The notes under the pieces are model-generated. The model worked only from the letters and a program-made list of their open reading frames with translations, ran no database searches and was not told where the DNA came from. Both the position numbers and the translations under genes were made by a program. A DNA stretch of 42,695 nt from assembly GCA_949372955.1 (NCBI GenBank), contig CASIAX010000013.1, positions 1 through 42,695 of the forward strand, read 5' to 3'. Positions 20,127-26,792 of the stretch are shown here, in pieces. The DNA is from SGZJ01 sp949372955 (GTDB lineage Bacteria; Bacteroidota; Bacteroidia; Flavobacteriales; Flavobacteriaceae). Each line of letters starts with the position of its first letter. Position 1 is the stretch's first letter.

Positions 20127-20639
20127 TTAATTAGGCATCACTACCGTGTTAATTACGTGAATTACACCATTACTACCCATTACATCCGTTGCAACGATTT
20201 CGCTGTAATTTCCATTTAAATCTTTCAACCAGATTTTTCCATCTTTTTGCATAACATTAATTACTTGACCGTTTAATGCAGTTAAATCAACCGAACCATT
20301 ACCACTTTCCAGGGCAGATACAACATCAGTTGCAGTTAACTTTCCAGATATTACGTGATATGTTAAGATATTAGCTAAAGCTTTTTGGTTTTTCGCCTCT
20401 AATAGAGAACTTAATGTATTCGGATCAAGTTTTGCAAAAGCATCGTTTGTTGGAGCAAAAACGGTGAATGGTCCATCACCTTGCAAAGCACCAACTAAAT
20501 CAGCTGCTTTTAATGCAGTTACTAATGTTGAAAAATCTTCGTTTCCAACAGCCACATCAACTATTGTTTGTTGCGCAATAACATTCTTAGACATAACTAA
20601 AGTCATTGCAATTGTTAAAATAAGTACTAATTTTTTCAT
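20127..20639 (-). CDS. secreted fasciclin (FAS1) domain protein
   Basis: 170 residues. Signal peptide (MKKLVLILTIAMTLVMSKNVIA), then a single FAS1 domain: FSTLVTALKAADL, PFTVFAPTNDAFAKL (H1 motif), ILTYHVISGKLTATDV (YH motif) and NGVIHVINTVVMPN (H2 motif). Length fits one domain. FAS1 proteins mediate adhesion at the surface or periplasm. Minus-strand, with its own terminator, so an independent transcription unit. Confidence 0.9.
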   Translation of the reverse strand: MKKLVLILTIAMTLVMSKNVIAQQTIVDVAVGNEDFSTLVTALKAADLVGALQGDGPFTVFAPTNDAFAKLDPNTLSSLLEAKNQKALANILTYHVISGKLTATDVVSALESGNGSVDLTALNGQVINVMQKDGKIWLKDLNGNYSEIVATDVMGSNGVIHVINTVVMPN

Positions 20640-20862
20640 AAAATTGATTATTAATTTTTTGGTTAAATTTATTTTGCAAAGAATGAAAGTTATTTTTGAT
20701 AATTTTATTAATTTTTTGTTAATAATTAAACTTTAACTTATGCTTAACAGTAACTACTTATTATGATTTTTGTGAAATTTAAAGCTTTCTAAAAAGAAAA
20801 TATATCATGACTTTAAAAACAAACACTGCACACATCAAAGTATTTAATTTATTAAAACACCC

Positions 20863-20900
20863 CTAAACCATAGGCATATCTTTTTTTAGCTTGCTTAAAT
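20863..20900 (+). repeat. boundary repeat, left part
   Basis: CTAAACCATAGGCATATC, T-run, AGCTTGCTTAAATAAG; no right arm. Confidence 0.8.
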
Positions 20901-20968
20901 AAGCCTGTGCGCTTAAATTAAAGACAGTTAATCTTCCTTTTAGACAAGCTCAGTATTTAGGAATTAAT

Positions 20969-20976
20969 TATATTTG
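20969..20976 (+). promoter_or_regulatory. -7 promoter box TATATTTG
   Basis: Exact TAnnTTTG match about 20 bases before the TTG start of the PAP2-like gene. Confidence 0.5.
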
Positions 20977-20996
20977 ATACACTTAAAAAAACCACT

Positions 20997-21740
20997 TTGA
21001 AAAAGCTATTAATTATTTTATTATTTATTCCATTAATCTCTTTTGGACAAAATAAAAAAAATGATACTATACATAAAACACAAAACATTAAGCTCAATTA
21101 CAAATCAGTAATAATTCCAAGTGTTTTAATCGGATATGGGATAATAGGTATTGATAACGATGCATTAAAACTATTTAATCATGAAATACAAGAAGAGTTA
21201 AACGAACATATAGATAATAAGTTTAAAATAGATGATATTTCTCAATTTGTTCCTTCTTTATCTGTATATGCTTTAAATGCACTTGGAATTAAAGGAAAAA
21301 ATAATTTTAAAGACAGAACTATCATTTTGGGAACAGCATCTTTGATTATGGGTTCAACTGTTACAGGAATGAAAAAGTTGACCTCAATTGAACGACCAGA
21401 TGGCTCGAATAAATTTTCATTTCCTTCAGGTAGTACAGCAATAGCTTTTATGGGTGCAGAGTTTTTATATCAAGAATATAAAGACGTATCAATTTGGTAT
21501 GGAATTTCTGGATATTTAGTTGCTACTGGAACTGGTTTTTTAAGAATGTATAATAATAGACATTGGTTTACAGATGTTGTTACTGGTGCTGGAATCGGAA
21601 TTTTAAGTACTAAAATTGCTTATTGGATTCATCCGGTTGTAAAAAAAACTTTATTTAAAGATAAAAAAGAGATTGACGGATTTGTAATACCTTTTTACAA
21701 TGGAAAAGAATACGGATTAGGTTTGTCAATGTCGTTCTAA
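20997..21740 (+). CDS. PAP2-family phosphatase-like membrane protein, altered motif
   Basis: About 247 residues from a TTG (KKLLIILL leader). Signal-like N-terminus, then PAP2 motifs: motif 1 KKLTSIERP (K126...R133-P134), motif 2 SFPSGSTA (143-148) and motif 3 RMYNNRHWFTD (R183, H189, D193). Motif 2 normally reads PSGH; here the His that acts as general acid is Ser, so catalysis may be lost or altered. Family role: dephosphorylation of lipid phosphates or undecaprenyl-PP at the membrane. Last large gene of the array. Confidence 0.8.
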   Translation: MKKLLIILLFIPLISFGQNKKNDTIHKTQNIKLNYKSVIIPSVLIGYGIIGIDNDALKLFNHEIQEELNEHIDNKFKIDDISQFVPSLSVYALNALGIKGKNNFKDRTIILGTASLIMGSTVTGMKKLTSIERPDGSNKFSFPSGSTAIAFMGAEFLYQEYKDVSIWYGISGYLVATGTGFLRMYNNRHWFTDVVTGAGIGILSTKIAYWIHPVVKKTLFKDKKEIDGFVIPFYNGKEYGLGLSMSF

Positions 21741-21781
21741 AGAAATAACTATACACAACACATTATATAATTTATTATTTT

Positions 21782-21843
21782 CTAAACCAAAGGCATATCC
21801 TTTTCTGATAGTTTGAGTAAACTAAATTTTGTAAATTGGGGCT
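21782..21843 (+). repeat. boundary repeat type A, complete
   Basis: CTAAACCAAAGGCATATC, hairpin TATC-CTTTTCT-GATA, GTTTGAGTAAACTAAATTTT, GTAAATTGGGGCT to the ATG at 21844. Confidence 0.9.
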
Positions 21844-22185
21844 ATGAAAAAACTAATCTTTTTATTATCCGTTTCAATTTTATTTCAAAGTTGTTTTAGC
21901 TACAAAACTGTGGATTATAACAACATTATAATAGAAAAAAAACAAAAAGTTGAGCTTGAAAATCTTGATAGAACAAATATTAAAGGTCAACTAGTTTCTA
22001 AAGATGAAAAAATAGTGATTTTAGAAACCAATAAAGGACTCCAAACAATTCTTAAGGACGAAATTTATGAAGTTAGGGTTAGAAGTTTTTCAATTTTAAA
22101 ATCTACGGGTGTAATTGCCGCGGCAGCTCTACTTACAGTACTATTTGCCACAAGTATATTCGCTGGGGCTAATTCTGGTGGATGA
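21844..22185 (+). CDS. small lipoprotein with C-terminal membrane helix (paralogue of 6708-7055)
   Basis: 113 residues, MKKLIFLLSVSILFQSC (Cys17) followed by FSYKTVDYNNI, the DRTNIKGQL and LETNKGLQTILKDEIYEV small beta domain, then an Ala/Leu-rich C-terminal helix. Shares architecture and several identical blocks with 6708-7055; the two units lie 15 kb apart. Function unknown. Confidence 0.7.
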   Translation: MKKLIFLLSVSILFQSCFSYKTVDYNNIIIEKKQKVELENLDRTNIKGQLVSKDEKIVILETNKGLQTILKDEIYEVRVRSFSILKSTGVIAAAALLTVLFATSIFAGANSGG

Positions 22186-22335
22186 TTTTATAATTCTAAA
22201 AATGTGGCCTATATGTTTTAGCACCTGCGAAAAAATGTTAGGAAATTTCTGATTCTATTGTATTTAATAAATATCCGCTAAATAACAGTAACACTTCTTT
22301 TTGCTTTTTAGCTATTGCCAAACCTAGGGTATATT

Positions 22336-22491
22336 TTACTTTGGCTCATCTTCTTCAGGCTCGTTATGTCTAGAATAATAACCAGAATTATCTTCTTTAC
22401 TTTTTTTAGCACTGTAATCTATGTCCCATACGAAAATTACGATATAAGTACTAAATATTACTGCCCCTATTATAAACACTAGTATATTCAA
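22336..22491 (-). CDS. 51-aa single-pass membrane protein, homologue of 4642-4791
   Basis: Minus-strand frame from a TTG at the position aligned with the ATG of 4642 (same TTGTTATT context; an in-frame GTG follows four codons later). Hydrophobic VFIIGAVIFSTYIVIFVWDI, then a charged tail rich in Ser, Asp and Glu ending EPEEDEPK. Aligns with the product of 4642-4791 along the helix and tail. Function unknown. Confidence 0.5.
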   Translation of the reverse strand: MNILVFIIGAVIFSTYIVIFVWDIDYSAKKSKEDNSGYYSRHNEPEEDEPK

Positions 22492-22563
22492 AATAACAAT
22501 TTAAGATTAGTCTGGATAAATATAAATAATTCAGATTTGAAAACACAATAGTAGATAAAGTAT

Positions 22564-22590
22564 CTAAACAATAGGCATATCTTTTTAATC
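22564..22590 (+). repeat. boundary repeat, left part (right end of array)
   Basis: CTAAACAATAGGCATATC and TTTTTAATC, then a 13-base palindrome TCCCAGCCTGGGA at 22589-22601. Last recognisable copy; no further copies are seen from here to the right end. Confidence 0.75.
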
Positions 22591-22704
22591 CCAGCCTGGG
22601 ACATCTATACTGATTCCATCAATTTCAAATGGTCCCAAGTCCAAGATATAATCTTTTATAGCCTCAGATCTTTCTTCTTTCTGTTTGTCCCAGGAAAAAA
22701 CATA
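22585..22704 (-). pseudogene. short frame overlapping the DUF1295 gene end
   Basis: Minus-strand frame of 39 codons without a start (SWDKQKEERSEAIKDYILDL, FEIDGISIDVPGWD, stop) running from inside the last codons of 22656-23612 to the last boundary repeat. It could be the tail of a deleted minus-strand unit or an artefact of a frameshift near the DUF1295 C-terminus. Confidence 0.3.
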
Positions 22705-23612
22705 TTAGTGTTTTTTTGTATTTCTGAATATTCAGGTCTTCTTATTTTAGAGTAATATTCCGATGGAACTGCACCCGTATAATACACAAGTGTGTTGTAC
22801 ATGATTTTAGAGATATAAACAAGAGATATAAATAACCCCACCCAAATTATTTTTGATTCTTCAATCGAGTAGAAATAAAAAATTGATGGCAAAGAAGAAA
22901 TAATTAGACCATTCCACACCATCCATTCTGCAAAATAATTAGGATGACGGGAGTATTTCCAAAAACCAACATTACAAACTTGCCTCTTTTTATTCATAAG
23001 GAAAGCTTTCTTTAAAAAACTTTGCTTTTGAAGATCTGCTAAATGTTCAATGATGAAAAAAACTAGCCATAATAAGTACCCAAAAATTTCTAAAGGAGAT
23101 ATAAAATCTTGAGGATTATACCCTTGTATAATTGCTGGAAGCGCTAGAAAAGTCATATTTGCTAAACATTGAATCATGATTTCATATTGTAAAGAAACAT
23201 CAATATTAGAATAGCCTGATTTTTCCCATCTAAATCTTTGGTATTCATACCTAGAAAGTTCTTTACTTAAATGCCCTTTTTTAAGCAATATGATTGCTCC
23301 AATCCCCATTCTTAAACCTGCAATAAGATACATTCCAGCAATAATATATTTTCTAATCCAATACCCTTCTCCGGAAATCAAAACAATAACTCCAATACAA
23401 ACAAGCCCCCAAGGCCAACCAATATCTACGTAAGACATTCTTTTTGTAATAAATGCAGGAATGCACACTACAATTATAAAAAGTATTAATTGTGTAATTC
23501 CATTAACAGAAGTTATTGAAGTAAAGGATTCACTCAAATAAAGAATAATAAAACATATTATAAATGGTAGGTATCCTAGGGTGCGGTCAAGTATTTTTTT
23601 ATACGTAAACAT
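22656..23612 (-). CDS. DUF1295 family membrane protein
   Basis: 318 residues with about seven to eight hydrophobic helices. The C-terminal signature GFWKYSRHPNYFAEWMVW is that of DUF1295 / steroid 5-alpha-reductase-like isoprenylcysteine-methyltransferase fold proteins, followed by GAVPSEYYSKIRRPEYSEIQ. NAD(P)H-dependent reduction of a lipid or steroid-like substrate is the family guess. It follows the DoxX-like gene by four bases, so the two form an operon. First chromosomal gene right of the array. Confidence 0.8.
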   Translation of the reverse strand: MFTYKKILDRTLGYLPFIICFIILYLSESFTSITSVNGITQLILFIIVVCIPAFITKRMSYVDIGWPWGLVCIGVIVLISGEGYWIRKYIIAGMYLIAGLRMGIGAIILLKKGHLSKELSRYEYQRFRWEKSGYSNIDVSLQYEIMIQCLANMTFLALPAIIQGYNPQDFISPLEIFGYLLWLVFFIIEHLADLQKQSFLKKAFLMNKKRQVCNVGFWKYSRHPNYFAEWMVWNGLIISSLPSIFYFYSIEESKIIWVGLFISLVYISKIMYNTLVYYTGAVPSEYYSKIRRPEYSEIQKNTNMFFPGTNRKKKDLRL

Positions 23613-23615
23613 TAC

Positions 23616-24017
23616 TTAATTGACAACAAGTAGGTTTAGTCCAATTATTGAAATTATAAAATATACCGCCAGGGTCATTGCTCCTGCATAATCTTTAGCA
23701 AGACGTTGTCCGATTAGTAAAAAAATCAAACTTAGTGCAGAAAGTTCTATTCCTAAAGTCGCTATTTCTTTTAATTCAGATGTGTATAATTGATAAACTC
23801 CAGCAATCATTAATAAACTAGCAACAATTTCAAGTATTAAAATAACAGCTAATAAAAGAGGAACTGTATTTTTTAATGGAGAATTTTTAAAATGACCTTT
23901 TATAAATGATAAATTTCCTTGCCAATCAGTTAATTTATCAATCCCTGATTGTAAAAAAGTTACAATTAAAAATAATAGAATTAAAACCTCCGTTGGGTAA
24001 TTAGAAAATAAGTTCAT
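23616..24017 (-). CDS. DoxX-like four-helix membrane protein
   Basis: 133 residues with four hydrophobic helices, SGIDKLTDWQGNLSFIKGHF after the first helix (the DoxX-style FxxSGxxKL...W motif), and AVILILEIVASLLMIAG in the second. Probably a DoxX/quinone-interacting membrane protein. Co-transcribed with the DUF1295 gene downstream. Confidence 0.7.
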   Translation of the reverse strand: MNLFSNYPTEVLILLFLIVTFLQSGIDKLTDWQGNLSFIKGHFKNSPLKNTVPLLLAVILILEIVASLLMIAGVYQLYTSELKEIATLGIELSALSLIFLLIGQRLAKDYAGAMTLAVYFIISIIGLNLLVVN

Positions 24018-24183
24018 AAATATTTTAGTTTTTTTAAAGGTAATAAAATAGTTTATAACAGTACTTGTCTATTATTAAAGCATCATTATTTAATCTTATT
24101 TTATTTCTGCAATTTCTTATATTTAAAAAATCAAGTTCGTAAATTTAGTTTTTCTTTAATATTAATTTTTTTTAACTTTTCAT

Positions 24184-24558
24184 ATGAGAATTGATAAATA
24201 CCTATGGTCTGTCAGGCTCTTTAAAACTAGAAGTATTGCTACTGAATTTTGTAGAAAAGGACATGTTAAGATGGATAATAAAAGTTGTAAGCCGTCAAAG
24301 GAAGTCTATATAAATGAGGAGTTTTCCGTGAGAAAAAATCAGATAAATTATAAAATACAAGTACTTGATGTCCCTGAAAGTAGAGTTGGTGCAAAAATAG
24401 TGGATTTGTACAGAAAGGACATAACTCCAAAAGAGGAATTTGAAAAAACAGAAATGTTAAAATATTCTAAAGACTATTACAGAAAAAAGGGAGAAGGTAG
24501 ACCCACTAAAAAAGACAGAAGAGATATTGATGATTATCACGACACTTCCTCTAATTAA
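24184..24558 (+). CDS. RNA-binding S4 domain protein (HslR/Hsp15 type)
   Basis: 124 residues. N-terminal S4 domain MRIDKYLWSVRLFKTRSIAT then EFCRKGHVKMDN, followed by a conserved region and a basic tail (GRPTKKDRRDID). Length and the RxDKxLWxVRxxKTR start fit the Hsp15/HslR family, which binds 50S subunits carrying stalled nascent chains. Ends overlapping the convergent gene by four bases. Confidence 0.9.
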   Translation: MRIDKYLWSVRLFKTRSIATEFCRKGHVKMDNKSCKPSKEVYINEEFSVRKNQINYKIQVLDVPESRVGAKIVDLYRKDITPKEEFEKTEMLKYSKDYYRKKGEGRPTKKDRRDIDDYHDTSSN

Positions 24559-24920
24559 AGAATAAGACTCTCTTCTAGTCTTTGTTTAATTATTTGAATA
24601 ATTCTTCGTTTTAATTCTGAGGAGTTTTTTATAAAAAATGTTAATTCATCTATACAAAATTGACCAAGAATAGTTCCTAAAAGGATGTTTTTAAAGTTTG
24701 TGTCTTTTATTAAAATTGAATTAAGTTTTTCTATTTGTTTTTCTTTATCCAGATTAACAAAATCAATTTTTCTTTGTTTCGTATAATCTTGAAATAATAC
24801 TACTAATAGATTATGCTGCATTTTTATAATAGGTCGAATAACTTCATTTTGAAACCTTTCAGTCTTTGAAGTTCCAGCATTTACTAGGTCTGATAGTATT
24901 GGTCTTTCTTTTTTAGTCAT
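24555..24920 (-). CDS. conserved hypothetical cytoplasmic protein
   Basis: 121 residues, all-helical by appearance: ERPILSDLVNAGTSKTERFQ, NEVIRPIIKMQHNLLVVLF, ILLGTILGQFCIDELTFF and a basic C-terminal helix. Similar proteins are widespread in flavobacteria under uninformative names. No catalytic motif or signal. First of the genes read leftward from the VF530/DoxX group, 29 bases from the VF530 gene. Confidence 0.7.
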   Translation of the reverse strand: MTKKERPILSDLVNAGTSKTERFQNEVIRPIIKMQHNLLVVLFQDYTKQRKIDFVNLDKEKQIEKLNSILIKDTNFKNILLGTILGQFCIDELTFFIKNSSELKRRIIQIIKQRLEESLIL

Positions 24921-24949
24921 TTAATGATTGATCTATTAAAAACTTCTAT

Positions 24950-25171
24950 TTATTTCAGCATTTTTTTTTCATAAAGTTTTTCAACTTTTTCTCTAGCCCA
25001 TGGAGTTGTTCTCAAAAACTTCAGACTTGACTTGAGACTTGGATTGTTTTTAAATGCATTTAGGTTGAGAATAGTCCCTAATTCTTCCCAGCCATATTTT
25101 TGTTGTAATTGCTCTAATATAGTTGTCAGTTTAATCCCATGCATAGGATTATTAGGTTGTTCTTCACTCAT
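24950..25171 (-). CDS. VF530 family DNA-binding protein
   Basis: 73 residues with the complete family pattern: NPMHGIKLTTILEQL, YGWEELGTILNLNAFKNNPS, LKSSLKFLRTTPWAREKVE and LY. VF530 (DUF2132) is a small helical domain whose Vibrio member was reported to bind DNA. Within a leftward run with the two DoxX-like genes. Confidence 0.9.
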   Translation of the reverse strand: MSEEQPNNPMHGIKLTTILEQLQQKYGWEELGTILNLNAFKNNPSLKSSLKFLRTTPWAREKVEKLYEKKMLK

Positions 25172-25200
25172 TAGCTGTTTTATTTTTTTGAATGTTATTA

Positions 25201-25539
25201 TTATATAACTGAAATATAAAATATTATAATATTCAGTATTGCATAAAAAGTTGCAGGCAAAACATTAACGAACTTATCTTTGATTTGGATTCTTACTAAA
25301 ATTGCACCTATCATTAAGACCGATAATAAAAAAGAAGCAATAGGTATTAATATTGAGTAGTTTAAACCAGCTAATAATCCAGCTCCTCCAATAAGCTGAA
25401 ATGATCCTATAAGTTGACGCTGGTTCTTGTATCCCCATCGTTCAAACTCAGACATCATTTTCTTAGAAGTAAATGAACCTATACCATAGGTAATAAATGA
25501 AATGCTCGAGAAAAGAGTAATTACTATGTTTATATCCAT
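25201..25539 (-). CDS. DoxX-like membrane protein
   Basis: 112 residues, four hydrophobic helices, with FTSKKMMSEFERWGY and QLIGSFQLIGGAGLLAG, the typical DoxX_2/DoxX-like spacing. Starts three bases after the stop of the upstream paralogue-like gene, so they form an operon. Possible small-molecule/quinone-linked membrane subunit. Confidence 0.75.
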   Translation of the reverse strand: MDINIVITLFSSISFITYGIGSFTSKKMMSEFERWGYKNQRQLIGSFQLIGGAGLLAGLNYSILIPIASFLLSVLMIGAILVRIQIKDKFVNVLPATFYAILNIIIFYISVI

Positions 25540-25542
25540 TAA

Positions 25543-25887
25543 CTAAACTAAACCATAGTTAAATGCTGCTATAAATAAAGACAAAACTAAAAGAATGAAA
25601 GAAGGAACATATTTAGGCCACGGGTTCTTTACTTTTACGTGAGCTAACTGTGCACAAACCATCAAAAATGCCATAGCAAGTGATGACCCGATTAAAAGGT
25701 CTTTATACCAAATTCCTAAAATTAACATTGTCGCTAATGATATTTTAGCTGCACCAACAATGTTTCTTAACAAATCAGACAATTTATATTGTTTAAACTC
25801 TATAACTATATTATCATACCTAAAAATCCATACTATGATTACAGATATTGAAACGATGATTTGAGATAAAAGTGCTATATTTTCCAT
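25543..25887 (-). CDS. DoxX-like membrane protein
   Basis: 114 residues with four helices, KQYKLSDLLRNIVGAAKISL and AMAFLMVCAQLAHVKVKNPW, again of DoxX-like type (the AH...K...P motif before helix 4). First gene of the leftward operon. An 18-bp perfect palindrome lies 9 bases before its start codon. Confidence 0.75.
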   Translation of the reverse strand: MENIALLSQIIVSISVIIVWIFRYDNIVIEFKQYKLSDLLRNIVGAAKISLATMLILGIWYKDLLIGSSLAMAFLMVCAQLAHVKVKNPWPKYVPSFILLVLSLFIAAFNYGLV

Positions 25888-25895
25888 TTGATGAT

Positions 25896-25913
25896 TTTAG
25901 ATTATAATCTAAA
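25896..25913. promoter_or_regulatory. perfect 18-bp palindrome, candidate operator
   Basis: TTTAGATTATAATCTAAA is perfectly self-complementary and sits between the start of the DoxX-like gene and its upstream region. Size and position suit a dimeric regulator (for example MarR-, TetR- or HTH-type). Confidence 0.5.
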
Positions 25914-26019
25914 GATATAAATTATCTTAATAAGAATTAAAGTTATAAAATTATTTTTCATTGAATTTCATTAAATTTATAATTATCATTTGTCAGATTT
26001 GAAATAAAATTTAATTATT

Positions 26020-26670
26020 ATGAAATTTAAACAGGTAACTCTTTTTGGCGCGAGTGGACTTATTGGAAGCTATTTATTAAAATATCTTCTTAAGGATTCT
26101 GAGGTTCATCTAATAAATGTCATTACCAGAAAACCATTTTATTTGAAACATGATAAAATTAATAATATAATTATTGATTTTACAGACATCAACTCTTTTT
26201 CTAGCTGTATACAAAAAAGCGACGCTGTTTTTGTTTCTATAGGCACAACAATGGCCAAAGTCAATGGAGACAAATCTGAATATCGAAAAATAGATTTTGA
26301 TATAATTTATAATATTGCTAATGCCTGTAAGAAAAATAGTATTAAAAACCTATTATTTGTTTCATCACTAGGGGCAGATTCAAATGCATCTTCTTTTTAT
26401 CTCTCATTGAAGGGAGAAATTGAAGATGCGGTAGAGATATTAAAGATAGAATATACCTCAGTTTTTCGTCCATCTGTACTTTTAGGAAATAGAAATGAAG
26501 CAAGGTTTTTGGAAAGAATAGCTCAGTTTGTAATGTATTATTTAGCATCTTTTATTCCTTCTAAATATAAACCGATAGATGCGGACATTGTAGCTAAATC
26601 TATGGTTAATATATCTAAAAATCCGAAGGACGGACTTAACATTTATCATTACAAGGATATGATTTTTTGA
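26020..26670 (+). CDS. NAD(P)H-binding atypical SDR protein
   Basis: 216 residues. N-terminal Rossmann motif LFGASGLIGSYLLKYLL (GxxGxxG), VITRKP after the second strand, SDAVFVSIGTTMAKVNG, LLFVSSLGADSNASSFYLSLKGEIE with the S...Y...K arrangement, and VFRPSVLLGNRNE. Matches the HTATIP2/CC3-like NAD(P)-binding_10 group of atypical short-chain dehydrogenases. Substrate unknown. Confidence 0.85.
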   Translation: MKFKQVTLFGASGLIGSYLLKYLLKDSEVHLINVITRKPFYLKHDKINNIIIDFTDINSFSSCIQKSDAVFVSIGTTMAKVNGDKSEYRKIDFDIIYNIANACKKNSIKNLLFVSSLGADSNASSFYLSLKGEIEDAVEILKIEYTSVFRPSVLLGNRNEARFLERIAQFVMYYLASFIPSKYKPIDADIVAKSMVNISKNPKDGLNIYHYKDMIF

Positions 26671-26792
26671 TTTTTTTCATTAAAATCAACTATTGAAAAG
26701 TCTTTCAGTTCTTTTCTTATTTTAGTACGATAATTTTAGTGAAGTTTTTTAAGTATCTTTAACAATGAAATTATTTTTAACTAGTGTTTTTT

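Noticed and set aside
1703..22600. CRISPR array
   Set aside because: Repeats are spaced by 50-1,200 bp of coding DNA of variable length, differ in sequence, and no cas genes are present.
1703..22600. Ordinary MITE or REP-type repeats
   Set aside because: Copies have one orientation, sit at gene ends with start and stop codons built in, and I see no target-site duplications. Not fully excluded without a genome-wide count.
24555..24920. Glyoxalase assignment for the 121-aa protein
   Set aside because: Similar proteins may carry that name, but I see no metal ligands or beta-alpha-beta3 pattern, so it is left as hypothetical.
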